A stretch of 64,000 bases of DNA from Clostridium sp. DSM 17811 (GTDB lineage Bacteria; Bacillota; Clostridia; Clostridiales; Clostridiaceae). Positions 42,121 to 51,347 of this stretch are shown here, one piece after another (positions within the stretch are counted from its first letter, which is position 1; each line of letters opens with the position of its first letter). Position numbers and translations under genes: made by a program. A model generated the notes under the pieces. That model was given only the letters and a program-made list of their open reading frames with translations. It ran no database searches and was not told the DNA's origin. The stretch is taken from contig NZ_JAHLDU010000001.1 in NCBI RefSeq assembly GCF_018861905.1, positions 434,001 to 498,000 of the forward strand, written 5' to 3'.

Positions 42121-44270
42121 CAGATTTTCCCTCCCATAGTAAATTGAATAGTAAATCCACCTAAACCCTCTATTTTTTTAATTTCTCCACCCGACATAAC
42201 AATGGTATTGTTAACAATCCACATACCAAGACCATGACCTTGCTTTCTTGAAGTCTCATGAACTTCAACAATTTTCATTGGATCATCAATATACTTTTTA
42301 TTTAATCCTTTTCCATCGTCCTTATATAAAAATTCTAAAAGACCATTGCTTAATGTTGCTTGAATAAAAATACAAAGATGGTTTCTATCATCATTTTGCT
42401 GAATACTATTCAATATTAAATTATCAAAAGTAACCTTTAGAACATCACTTGGTAGAACATAAAGTATTGATGATAATAAATCTAATTTTATCTCTAACCA
42501 TGTATAATCTCTCTCCCATACAGTTTTTATATCCTCTAGTAATTTTAATATATTGTGTTCTTCAGCAAAAAACTGACTTTTTTCAACTTCAGTAAGCATT
42601 GTATTCATAAAAGAAGTCATTTTAGAATTAACACGTCTATTTTTATCTAACAATTCTGGTATATTTGAATATGCATATCTAGTTTTTTCTCTCTCATTAA
42701 CTACATCCCATATTTCATACTCCTTCATAGCCTCCACAATATCATCACAGTTTTTAGCAATACTATTTCTATCATTATGCATCTCATGAGCAATAGAAGT
42801 TGCTTTTAAACCAGAAGTTGCTAGAACATTTAATATGCGAATATCGTATTTATATCGCTTTTCTGTAGAAAATATTTCTTTTTTAAAATCCGAATTTTCT
42901 TTTTTATACTCTTTAACTTCCGAAATGAATTCATTTACTTCATCTCTTGATAACGCTTTAATAATATTCGGATTTTTAATTACTTTATCTATTACTTTTT
43001 TATTAGTTGCAACATCAATATCATTTTTTTTATCAATTTTGCGTATGATATTTTGACGATATCTTTCAAATATACTAATTCCTATATCTACTATTTTTAT
43101 AAAAATTTTGTAATATATATTTTCATTTAACCCTTGTCTATTAGCTAAATCAGCTAGCATATAGTTTGTTTTCTTATCAATATCAACCCTTCCAGCTAAT
43201 TGATTTTCCCTTACCCTCCAAGCTCCAGTAGGATGAGTTGCTGCTGCTGGAGACAATCTGCTCCGTTTTCCTAATTCAAGCCAGTCTTTGGTTCCATTAT
43301 AGGACGAAATACTGAACGAATTTCGATAAAGTATTATTCCATTTTCGTATCTCCCCGAAAGAGTACTATGCTTATACAGAAATTTTTCAACGTCCTTTGT
43401 GGCTGACACGCTTAAGCTAAAGTAAAATTCTGTCGAAAAATCTCCTAATACCTCCAAAGCATCTTTTAATTCATCCTTTGACAATACTATATCTTTGTTA
43501 TGCTCTAATTCACTAAAAATGTCCACAGTATTTATATAATTTGATAGATTTATCCCTTCGCAATATTTATTAGCATCTGCCTTAAATTCATCTGAATTAA
43601 TTGTACATACCAACTTTTTATCCTTAGATGTATAATTTAAATTTATTTTGCTAGTACAATTACTGCCTATTTTAGGTTCTATAAAATATCTTTGTATTAT
43701 AATAGTCTCATTTTCAAAATAAATTTTAATTTGCATTAAGCTGTCATTATAAGTTCTTGATAAATACCCAGCTAACTTATCTATATTAGGCTTATTCCAT
43801 TTATCTCTTAATTTCTTTATAATTATTTTTGAACCATAAAAATCTAATAAACCATTTTCTTTTAAAGTACTTTCATTCCAATCTGTAACCCATAGTACAG
43901 ACTTATCCTTTTGATTATCTTTTTGAGAATATAATTCAACATTACCTCCTAATCGAGATAAAGCAAATCTACCAATTCCTTTTGAACCAGCAAGAATCCT
44001 CTTCTTATTGTTTTTATCTATAATTTCATAGTCTTTATCACTTTTGCCAATATGCATCCAATGCTGTCTAATATCCTCTACATTCATTCCATTGCCATTA
44101 TCCTTAATAATAAGCTCATCATTTTTAAATATAATATCTAATTCAGTAGCCCGTGCATCGAAAGCATTTTTTACAAGTTCAAGCATAGCAGATTCTTCAT
44201 TTGTAAAGTTCTGAGCCCCAAGCAACTCAGCAATGGTACTATCTTCAATTATATACTTTAGTTTTTCCAT
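42120..44270 (-). CDS. double-GHKL protein: Hsp90/MutL-like ATPase fused to a histidine-kinase-like module (transposon cargo)
   Basis: A 716-residue soluble protein with two ATP-binding GHKL domains. The N-terminal one has E31/N35 in LELVKNAFDAR, D57 in IKDNGNGM, and GSKGIGRFALSRLG near residue 95-108, as in Hsp90/MutL/MORC proteins. The C-terminal one has VTFDNLILNSIQQ, YKDDGKGLNKKY and GHGLGMWIVNNTIVMSGGEI (residues about 600-710). It is preceded by a kinase-type H-box, ATSIAHEMHNDRNSI, with a candidate phospho-histidine near residue 493. No membrane segment or usual sensor domain. It heads an operon with a receiver, an HNH nuclease and a small nuclease-like protein. A defence or DNA-damage sensing role is inferred. 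Confidence 0.85.
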   Translation of the reverse strand: MEKLKYIIEDSTIAELLGAQNFTNEESAMLELVKNAFDARATELDIIFKNDELIIKDNGNGMNVEDIRQHWMHIGKSDKDYEIIDKNNKKRILAGSKGIGRFALSRLGGNVELYSQKDNQKDKSVLWVTDWNESTLKENGLLDFYGSKIIIKKLRDKWNKPNIDKLAGYLSRTYNDSLMQIKIYFENETIIIQRYFIEPKIGSNCTSKINLNYTSKDKKLVCTINSDEFKADANKYCEGINLSNYINTVDIFSELEHNKDIVLSKDELKDALEVLGDFSTEFYFSLSVSATKDVEKFLYKHSTLSGRYENGIILYRNSFSISSYNGTKDWLELGKRSRLSPAAATHPTGAWRVRENQLAGRVDIDKKTNYMLADLANRQGLNENIYYKIFIKIVDIGISIFERYRQNIIRKIDKKNDIDVATNKKVIDKVIKNPNIIKALSRDEVNEFISEVKEYKKENSDFKKEIFSTEKRYKYDIRILNVLATSGLKATSIAHEMHNDRNSIAKNCDDIVEAMKEYEIWDVVNEREKTRYAYSNIPELLDKNRRVNSKMTSFMNTMLTEVEKSQFFAEEHNILKLLEDIKTVWERDYTWLEIKLDLLSSILYVLPSDVLKVTFDNLILNSIQQNDDRNHLCIFIQATLSNGLLEFLYKDDGKGLNKKYIDDPMKIVEVHETSRKQGHGLGMWIVNNTIVMSGGEIKKIEGLGGFTIQFTMGGKI

Positions 44271-44553
44271 ATACCTATCTCCTTAATTGATTTTCGTAAA
44301 TCAATATTTCTTATTTAGTCTCTAAGTAATATCGTCGCCAACTTATAGCATATCTTCTAATAAACATTCAAATATAAATTTGAATACATACAATACTATA
44401 TGCATCAGCTATATTTTTTTGAGTACATTAGTAAAATATTTATTTTCTAACTTTCTTTTATTCCCCTAATTTCAAATCTTTTTTAGGCACTATATATGCT
44501 TTAATATGGTATACACCTTATTGTTTTAGTTCTTACTTTAAACTCAATAACCA
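44271..44553. other. intergenic region between methyltransferase and kinase operon
   Basis: About 280 AT-rich bases. It presumably holds the promoter of the kinase-receiver-HNH operon. No terminator with a convincing stem was found, so read-through from the methyltransferase gene is possible. Confidence 0.35.
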
Positions 44554-45963
44554 TCATGAAACAAACCCTCTTCTTAAAAATTTAAATTTATTTATGTCAT
44601 CAGCAGTTATTCTAACTGATTTACCACTTGCTGGTGTTCCTATCTTTATTACATAATTAAAAAAATCTTCACTTTCTAAAATTCTTCTAGCTATATCCAA
44701 ATTATTATTTGCTTTAGCAATAATATATATTCCCGAATAAGGTACTTCTTTAGGTCCTATTAAATAAACATTTACTTTATTGGTTACTACTGTAGATATT
44801 AATAATTTCCTTCGGTTCATATTTTGAATTGCTTGACTTCTACCATATTCAAACCACTGTGCACTTTCATCTGCTTGTCTTTTATTTAATTCCTCTCTAT
44901 TCTGCACAAGGTATTGATATGTATTAGGATATTTTTTTTTATATTCTTCTTCCTGAAACTTTAATGCAGCGTTATTTCTTACCATATAAGGGAATATGAT
45001 ATATTCTTTATTATTTGAACTTTTATTTCTTGGACTTATGCCATTCCTAAGTGAACCCCGCTCTAAATTTAACCTTATTTTTGTTTCTGAATCAACTACA
45101 AACACCTTGTTTCTCTGAGTAGCGATAGTTATGGATGCTTTAAAAGAGTCACTAAACAATACTTTCTCTCCATTATCACTTAAATTTTGCTCTGTAAATA
45201 TCCATTTATCATTTAATATACTTTTATTTATATTATATGTAATATTCTTTGTAATATCGCTATATTGGAATTCATGCAAATTTCTATTTTTATGAAGCAC
45301 CATAACTGCTGAAGAAGTTAGAGCATTGCTAAATAATTTTTGATTAGGATAATCAAAAATTTCCACCAAATGCCCCACAATCATTTCTCGTAATTTTTTA
45401 GCAAACACATTTTTAAATATACTGTTTGGAATCAAGTAAACCATCTTACCACCATCTTTTAGATAGTTTATTGCATTTTCAATGAATGCATAACAATAAT
45501 CTGGTTTACCTAATTCACAAGTCTCAAAATTATTTTTAATAAAAGACCTTACTTTCTCTTCCAAATTCTTATATGAAATATAAGGTGGATTTCCGACAAC
45601 ATAATCAAAAGTAATATCAAATGGTTTTTTTAATACATCCTTATTATCTACCTTCCATTTGACATTTTTAATACCATATTTATTGGCAACTTGCTCTAGG
45701 TTTTTAACACATATTTTATATGTTTCCACTACTATCTCTGCTCCATAAATATCATTCTCTAATCCATGTTTTATTCTTGCATTGGAGTGTCCATTTCTTT
45801 TACCATCTAAAATATATCTTTCTACAACTAATTTTAAAATATGGCCTTCTCCACAAGAGTTTTCTATCACTTTTTTCCCATGTAAGTTTTCATTGTAATC
45901 TATCATGTTTAGCATTTCATTAGATATATTTTCAGATGTATATTGCTGACATCTCGAGTCCAT
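44554..45963 (-). CDS. DNA adenine-N6 methyltransferase, Eco57I/TaqI-like (transposon cargo)
   Basis: A 469-residue protein starting at MDSRCQQYTS, chosen because GGAGGT lies six bases before that ATG (45961-45963). AdoMet motif I is VIENSCGEGH at residues 32-41. The catalytic motif is VVGNPPYIS (NPPY at 125-128), followed by YCYAFIENAINYLKDGGKMVYLIP. The C-terminal half fits a TaqI-like target-recognition domain. It methylates adenine in a specific DNA site. There is no adjacent classical restriction enzyme. The nearest nuclease is the HNH protein in the operon 280 bases downstream, so it may be a solitary modifier or part of that system. Confidence 0.88.
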   Translation of the reverse strand: MDSRCQQYTSENISNEMLNMIDYNENLHGKKVIENSCGEGHILKLVVERYILDGKRNGHSNARIKHGLENDIYGAEIVVETYKICVKNLEQVANKYGIKNVKWKVDNKDVLKKPFDITFDYVVGNPPYISYKNLEEKVRSFIKNNFETCELGKPDYCYAFIENAINYLKDGGKMVYLIPNSIFKNVFAKKLREMIVGHLVEIFDYPNQKLFSNALTSSAVMVLHKNRNLHEFQYSDITKNITYNINKSILNDKWIFTEQNLSDNGEKVLFSDSFKASITIATQRNKVFVVDSETKIRLNLERGSLRNGISPRNKSSNNKEYIIFPYMVRNNAALKFQEEEYKKKYPNTYQYLVQNREELNKRQADESAQWFEYGRSQAIQNMNRRKLLISTVVTNKVNVYLIGPKEVPYSGIYIIAKANNNLDIARRILESEDFFNYVIKIGTPASGKSVRITADDINKFKFLRRGFVS

Positions 45964-46202
45964 TATTTTACCTCCAAGTATATTAATTAATATAATTATA
46001 TCATCAAAAATTACCATACTCAACGTCTATTTTCTTATCAGCTACAATGGTTACATGAGAATGTTAATAGAGATAGTGCCTAAAGGTTTCAACGTGGATC
46101 TGTAGGGATCTATACACTTTTTATCCATGTTTTTTTAAAAAAATTATATATAACTCCTTAGAAATAAAGAAATTTTAATCAAATAAAACCATTCTATGGC
46201 AG

Positions 46203-47723
46203 TTAATTCATCTTATCATACATGTATTTTTCTTTTTCATATTTATCCTTTTTACTATGTTTAATTCTCTGAACAACCACACCATTATCCTCTATTTTCT
46301 CTATTACTCTATTGCACCACTTCCCACTATCACCAACTAATGAAATTAAAACACTACTATAAATCTTCTTCCAACTTATCTGTTTGTTTGCTTTTAACAG
46401 CAACATTGACAGTGCTTTATCTTCTCTCTCCACCTCAATTAAACAATTTTCTCTACCGTCAACCATAATAATTTTTCCTATAGCATATCTCCTCCTAGTT
46501 ATCCTGTCATTCAATTTTGAAAACTTCTTACCTTTTGGAATCTGATTAATTATTATATCTATTGTTTTTATGGCTTCTCTTTTTTCTATTAATCTCAGCA
46601 TCTCTATAAATTCTTGAAGCTCACCCTTATCTTTAAATTCAGCCAAATTTTTAAACTCTAATCCCCTAATAATATCTTCTCCACCAGTATCTGCAGTGGT
46701 CCTAAGGTTGTCATTATGTAAAATATATGTTTTAGTGTTTTTATCTTCATTATTCCTTATAATTTTTCTGCCACTTTTCTTCTTATTTATTTTAGGAATC
46801 GTTTCATATTCATGATTAATCATAAATGTATTTATCTCGTCTGACTCTTTTGTCGATCCATCTGCACCTGGTTCCAGTTCTCTATCACTTTTTGTATTGT
46901 TACTAACAAATTTTCGTTTTTTAGTATCTTTAGAAGACATTGATTCTTCTAAGCTTGGATGATATACATTTATTTCTTCGGCATTAATTCTCTTCTTGTT
47001 AAGTGATAATATTTCTAATACCCTTACAAAACTATCTTTCTTTTCTACTCTTGCCCTTATACTAAATCTATCAAGTAAAAATTCATATTTTAACTCTTCT
47101 TTTTCCCATATCGCTTGACCAACACTATTAAACATTCGCAAAACTGATACATTTGTAAGTAACCAAGCTAAATGGTTTACCTTTTCACTTTTTAAAAGTT
47201 TTGATTCATATTCAGAGGTGAAATTTATATCGAGTTTTCTTTCTTTTATACCATAGGTAAAATAGTTTTCAAAAGTATCCATTTCTAGTATTCTATTTAG
47301 CATGAATTTATTAGGTGCTAAAACTACCCTTATAACCTCAATTATAGGAATAGTGTATAACACCCCCTCCTTTAAAAAGTTAAACGTCTTAGATTTTGTT
47401 TTCTCATTAAAGCCCGTACCCCAAATTGTCCAATCCCTTTCTTTATATTCAGCTTTTATTCCATTAAGATTTATATCCAGAACTTGTGGGTTACCAATTG
47501 TTGTACCATTATTTAAGTCACCATCAGTATAATATTTATCAACAGAAAGGAAATGGATACTAGCCCAATCCAACATAATTTTTCTTGTTGCTCTAACACC
47601 CTTAAAATATGCACATACCATCCACTTACTACCTTGTTTAAACGGTTCTCCAATCCATATTAGCTTTCCATTTTCTCCTTTTTCAAAAGGCCAATTTTTT
47701 ATGATTACTGCTTCTTCACTCAT
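46203..47723 (-). CDS. tnsE: transposition target-selector TnsE
   Basis: A 506-residue protein, fifth in the tns order and close to the 538 residues of Tn7 TnsE. It shares the Tn7 layout: an N-terminal domain with a YTIPIIEVIRVVL-type segment matching the IPQLELARSLF region, a charged central linker, and a C-terminal domain (AIKTIDIIINQIPKGKKFSK, AIGKIIMVDGRENCLIEVER) that aligns by eye with the FACRVLFEETLVLPKVG and EFVLLEVDAS regions of TnsE. In Tn7, TnsE directs insertion into replicating, conjugating DNA. Similarity is weak but order and pattern agree. Confidence 0.78.
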   Translation of the reverse strand: MSEEAVIIKNWPFEKGENGKLIWIGEPFKQGSKWMVCAYFKGVRATRKIMLDWASIHFLSVDKYYTDGDLNNGTTIGNPQVLDINLNGIKAEYKERDWTIWGTGFNEKTKSKTFNFLKEGVLYTIPIIEVIRVVLAPNKFMLNRILEMDTFENYFTYGIKERKLDINFTSEYESKLLKSEKVNHLAWLLTNVSVLRMFNSVGQAIWEKEELKYEFLLDRFSIRARVEKKDSFVRVLEILSLNKKRINAEEINVYHPSLEESMSSKDTKKRKFVSNNTKSDRELEPGADGSTKESDEINTFMINHEYETIPKINKKKSGRKIIRNNEDKNTKTYILHNDNLRTTADTGGEDIIRGLEFKNLAEFKDKGELQEFIEMLRLIEKREAIKTIDIIINQIPKGKKFSKLNDRITRRRYAIGKIIMVDGRENCLIEVEREDKALSMLLLKANKQISWKKIYSSVLISLVGDSGKWCNRVIEKIEDNGVVVQRIKHSKKDKYEKEKYMYDKMN

Positions 47724-47742
47724 ATATCCCCCTGTTATTTCA

Positions 47743-49605
47743 TTAATTAATACATGCCAATACTATATTTTTTATTTTTTCAAAAGCTTTATTTCTAATT
47801 CCAGCAATTCTTTGTATCTCCCATATTCTTATAGGTTCACCATTAGCCACTTTATTCTTAATTATCTTTTTACATCTTCTAATTTGAAACTCTTCAACAG
47901 TCTCAATTACCTTATTTAAATATTTTTCTGTATTAGGTAATTTATCAATATTTTTTTCTAAGGTTGTAAGTATTCCTAATCCTCTTCCAATATTGGATTT
48001 TGTTATTCTAATAAGTTCATCACTAACCAATAATCCTTCATATTTGTTTTTTACAATAATTAAAAGCTCACTATCTCTCTTATTCCAATCCACTATAGGT
48101 TGATATTTAGTTCTTTTAGTTGCTATTGGAAGTTTATCATAAAGCCATTTTTTATCCTTCCTATAAATAAAAATATATTCTTTTTTACACATACTTCTAA
48201 TTTCAGTTCTTGTTGCTGCAGTATTACTTTCCATATTGACTAATATACTATTTTTATAATCACTTAATTTATCAGTTTCAGCAGCAGGTTGCTTATCCTT
48301 TATGTTTCCCTTGTTATTTTGAAACATATTTGTTCCTAATATGGAATCAAACTTTAATATAGTCTTAGGGTCACAGTTCATAAACCTAGCTAATTCTCTA
48401 AGCCCATATTTTCTTTCTTTTAAATATGCTTTAAATTTATCTTCCCATACTATACCAAATTTTTTTGTTCTTCCTATCTTGTATCTATCTTCGCTTGATT
48501 TATCAGGCCCTTTCCTCGAATATACAAAGCCACAATCACAGCTAAAAGTACCTACCGGTAACCTTGTCTTATAATCATCTGTTATCTTCAAATTGTTCAC
48601 TAGATTCATTTTATAATGCTCTGATATTTTATTTAAACACGGCCATGGTCCTTTGCCGAAGGGTTTATAGTTGTTTCTTATGTCATTAAAAAACTCAGCA
48701 ATATCTCCCGATAAAAAATTTATCAATAATAAATGTCGCACTGGATGTACAGTTCTTTTGGAATTTCTTGTTATTACCCTAAGCCAGTTGTATTCATCAT
48801 CCTTGTCTATATTAGAGTCCATAATTTTTAAGAACTCTAACCCATAGCAATTTATAAATTCCTCATAAAACTCCCTTTGCTTTATTCTGTTACCTGAAGT
48901 TGTTAATCCCTTTTCACAAAGAATAGATTTATACTTTTTTAAAACAATTTTTCTATCTGTACTCATAAGATCGTTTTCTAATAAATAATACGCGTCACTT
49001 GCTAGTTTAAGCATTTTTTCATAATGCTTGATATCTTTTGGTCCATTACTTAAATCAAGTAAATCCTTTTCAAATCTAATAAATTCAAGTCTACTTACAT
49101 CAGTTTTTATTGTTTTGTATCTCCTTAATAGTTCTCCATGATGAACACATAAATAAATCCCTTGTAACTGATGTTCTCTATGAATATAAGCCTCTCCTTT
49201 CATTTGTATCTCATTTGTCGCACATATAGGGCAATAATAAATACCCTCGCGTTTACATACACTACCTGCTATAATTCCTATTTTTTGATAAATCCCACTA
49301 CAATCCCCATACTTAATTTCTTTAATGATTTCTTCTCTTCTTTTCATTGGAAGAAAAGGAATATAGTACGGAAAAATAGTATGTTCTTTTATCAAATATT
49401 CAGAGGTATAACTCCCTCCTATATTTTTTGCTAATGCATCAATTGGACTCCCTATCTCCAACGATGATATGATTGTCCTTTTTCCAAAGCACTCTTCAAT
49501 AGTGTCCTTAAAATCTATATTTCCAGTGTAAAAGTGATACCTAGAAATAGCAGAATAAATAAGTTCATCCTTATACGGATCAGTAAAAAAATGTATCATA
49601 TACAC
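47743..49605 (-). CDS. tnsD: attTn7-recognising protein TnsD (TniQ family)
   Basis: A 620-residue protein. Residues 1-160 are a TniQ domain (MYMIHFFTDPYKDELIYSAI and on) with zinc ligands at C125, C128, C153 and H156 (YYCPICATNE and YLCVHHGELL). The long C-terminal part contains further helix-turn-helix-like repeats (KYGLRELARFMNCDPKTILK). It recognises the end of glmS and recruits TnsABC. It is longer than Tn7 TnsD (508). The first codon is GTG, and the ATG two codons later at 49597-49599 is an alternative start. Confidence 0.93.
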   Translation of the reverse strand: MYMIHFFTDPYKDELIYSAISRYHFYTGNIDFKDTIEECFGKRTIISSLEIGSPIDALAKNIGGSYTSEYLIKEHTIFPYYIPFLPMKRREEIIKEIKYGDCSGIYQKIGIIAGSVCKREGIYYCPICATNEIQMKGEAYIHREHQLQGIYLCVHHGELLRRYKTIKTDVSRLEFIRFEKDLLDLSNGPKDIKHYEKMLKLASDAYYLLENDLMSTDRKIVLKKYKSILCEKGLTTSGNRIKQREFYEEFINCYGLEFLKIMDSNIDKDDEYNWLRVITRNSKRTVHPVRHLLLINFLSGDIAEFFNDIRNNYKPFGKGPWPCLNKISEHYKMNLVNNLKITDDYKTRLPVGTFSCDCGFVYSRKGPDKSSEDRYKIGRTKKFGIVWEDKFKAYLKERKYGLRELARFMNCDPKTILKFDSILGTNMFQNNKGNIKDKQPAAETDKLSDYKNSILVNMESNTAATRTEIRSMCKKEYIFIYRKDKKWLYDKLPIATKRTKYQPIVDWNKRDSELLIIVKNKYEGLLVSDELIRITKSNIGRGLGILTTLEKNIDKLPNTEKYLNKVIETVEEFQIRRCKKIIKNKVANGEPIRIWEIQRIAGIRNKAFEKIKNIVLACIN

Positions 49606-49655
49606 TCACCCTCCCTTATACATTTTCAACCGCCCATCCCCAATAATAATTAAAC

Positions 49656-51347
49656 TTATTTAGCTTTTAAAAATTCCTCAATTGGATTTTTAATATAACC
49701 ATTCTTTTTTAATACATCATAAGGATGCAATTTATCCTTCCTTGCTTTATCATATAAAGCTATTAACCCTTGATTTTTAGTTTCTATTTTTTCTGTAGTC
49801 GTCATATTGTGCTTTTTCTTTTCTTCTTGCTCTAAGGCCTTCTGTAACGCTACCAACTTTAAACTACTGTATTCCTCATTAACACTAGATTCATTAACTA
49901 CCCTGTTACATACTTTTTTAATTTCTTCATGATCTAAGTTTCTAAATAAGTCCATTGATATTAAATCGAAAATAAGATTCTCTGAAGTACTTCTTCTCAT
50001 TAATTCTATAGACATCTTTCTTTCCTTAAATGCTTCGCGAACTCTTCCACTAAGCTCCATATCACTTTTATAATTAATTGCTATATCATCCAAATTAATA
50101 GATATATCCTCATACTTCATTATTTCTAAAGCGTTATTATTTCTAAGCGCTTTAATCATCGGTTGAATCATGTATAAATCTTCTTTTGCTGTATTTCTTA
50201 TAATACCAACTGTAATTTTCTCTTTGCCTTGTGATAATGACCTTTCTTGAACAAGTATATACAAATTAACTGCAACTGCCGTAATGCCTTGGCATTCATC
50301 ATAAAATGCTTCTTTAATCTCCTTAGTTAGTTTGGTTTCTTCCTGTAAGCATTGAAAGTCCCACAAAGTTTCTAAAAAGAAATTCCATTCTTCACTATTT
50401 TTTAACATCCTATCCCACATTATAGAGCCCTCACTCCCTGCTCTTCTTGCTTGCCTAAAATTCCCTTTGAATAGCTGTTGTGCCTTACTTGTTCCTATTA
50501 AAACAGTAGGAATACCCACAGTATTACTTAATGTAACAAAGAAATTAAGCATATCTTCCATATCATTTTTAGCATTTAATAAATGTTGAATTTCATCAAT
50601 TACTAGAACACCTATGCCATACATACTTGCTAAGGTTGTCATGTGAAGCATCATTGTTGAAGTTATTCTATTAGCATAACCAAACTTCTCCAAATATCTA
50701 GTACCTAATAAATCATCAACTGCTTTAAAAAAACTTTTACATAGAGTTGCTAAGCTGCCATCGTAGGGACAATCTATCTTCAGCCATACTATTTGAGTTC
50801 TACTAAAATATTGCCCTTCATATTCCTCATGTTTTATCACTTGAGGATACATTAATAAAAGTCTTTCTATTGCTGTAGTTTTACCAATACCCGAAATCCC
50901 TATAACTGAGAGACTATCTGCTGTTGACCTGATATGACTCATTCTTTCATTGACAACCTTATCATTTGCTACCTCAGATCTTAGCTCATTTAATATTTTT
51001 AAGCGTTCTAAAAAGGCTTTATCTATTGGGTTTCTACCTAAATATCCCCGTCTTATTAGTGCTGATAATCTTCTTTCTAAAATGATATGAATTGGTAAAG
51101 GTTGAATAAAGTTTTTAGCTCTTTTTATAATGTGGTATCTTATATTTGTTGGTCTATTTCTATCCTCATCACTTATCTTTGGGAATAAAGTGAATTTATC
51201 TACCACATCATCCTCATTAAAGATATTAGGTAATGCTTCAATAAACGGATTACTTTTATACTCATCTAACTCTTGTTGTTTATAAACAGCATTCTCATAT
51301 TCACCTCTTAAAATAATTATTGATTCATTACTTTCCACGTCTTTCAT
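49656..51347 (-). CDS. tnsC: transposition regulator ATPase TnsC
   Basis: A 563-residue AAA+ ATPase, close to the 555 residues of Tn7 TnsC. Walker A GISGIGKTTAIE lies at residues 150-161, and Walker B GVLVIDEIQHLL near residue 250. The N-terminal ~130 residues match the region that contacts target selectors and the C-terminal ~120 the TnsA/TnsB-contacting part in Tn7. TnsC links the chosen target to the TnsAB transposase. The start overlaps tnsB by 20 bases. Confidence 0.95.
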   Translation of the reverse strand: MKDVESNESIIILRGEYENAVYKQQELDEYKSNPFIEALPNIFNEDDVVDKFTLFPKISDEDRNRPTNIRYHIIKRAKNFIQPLPIHIILERRLSALIRRGYLGRNPIDKAFLERLKILNELRSEVANDKVVNERMSHIRSTADSLSVIGISGIGKTTAIERLLLMYPQVIKHEEYEGQYFSRTQIVWLKIDCPYDGSLATLCKSFFKAVDDLLGTRYLEKFGYANRITSTMMLHMTTLASMYGIGVLVIDEIQHLLNAKNDMEDMLNFFVTLSNTVGIPTVLIGTSKAQQLFKGNFRQARRAGSEGSIMWDRMLKNSEEWNFFLETLWDFQCLQEETKLTKEIKEAFYDECQGITAVAVNLYILVQERSLSQGKEKITVGIIRNTAKEDLYMIQPMIKALRNNNALEIMKYEDISINLDDIAINYKSDMELSGRVREAFKERKMSIELMRRSTSENLIFDLISMDLFRNLDHEEIKKVCNRVVNESSVNEEYSSLKLVALQKALEQEEKKKHNMTTTEKIETKNQGLIALYDKARKDKLHPYDVLKKNGYIKNPIEEFLKAK

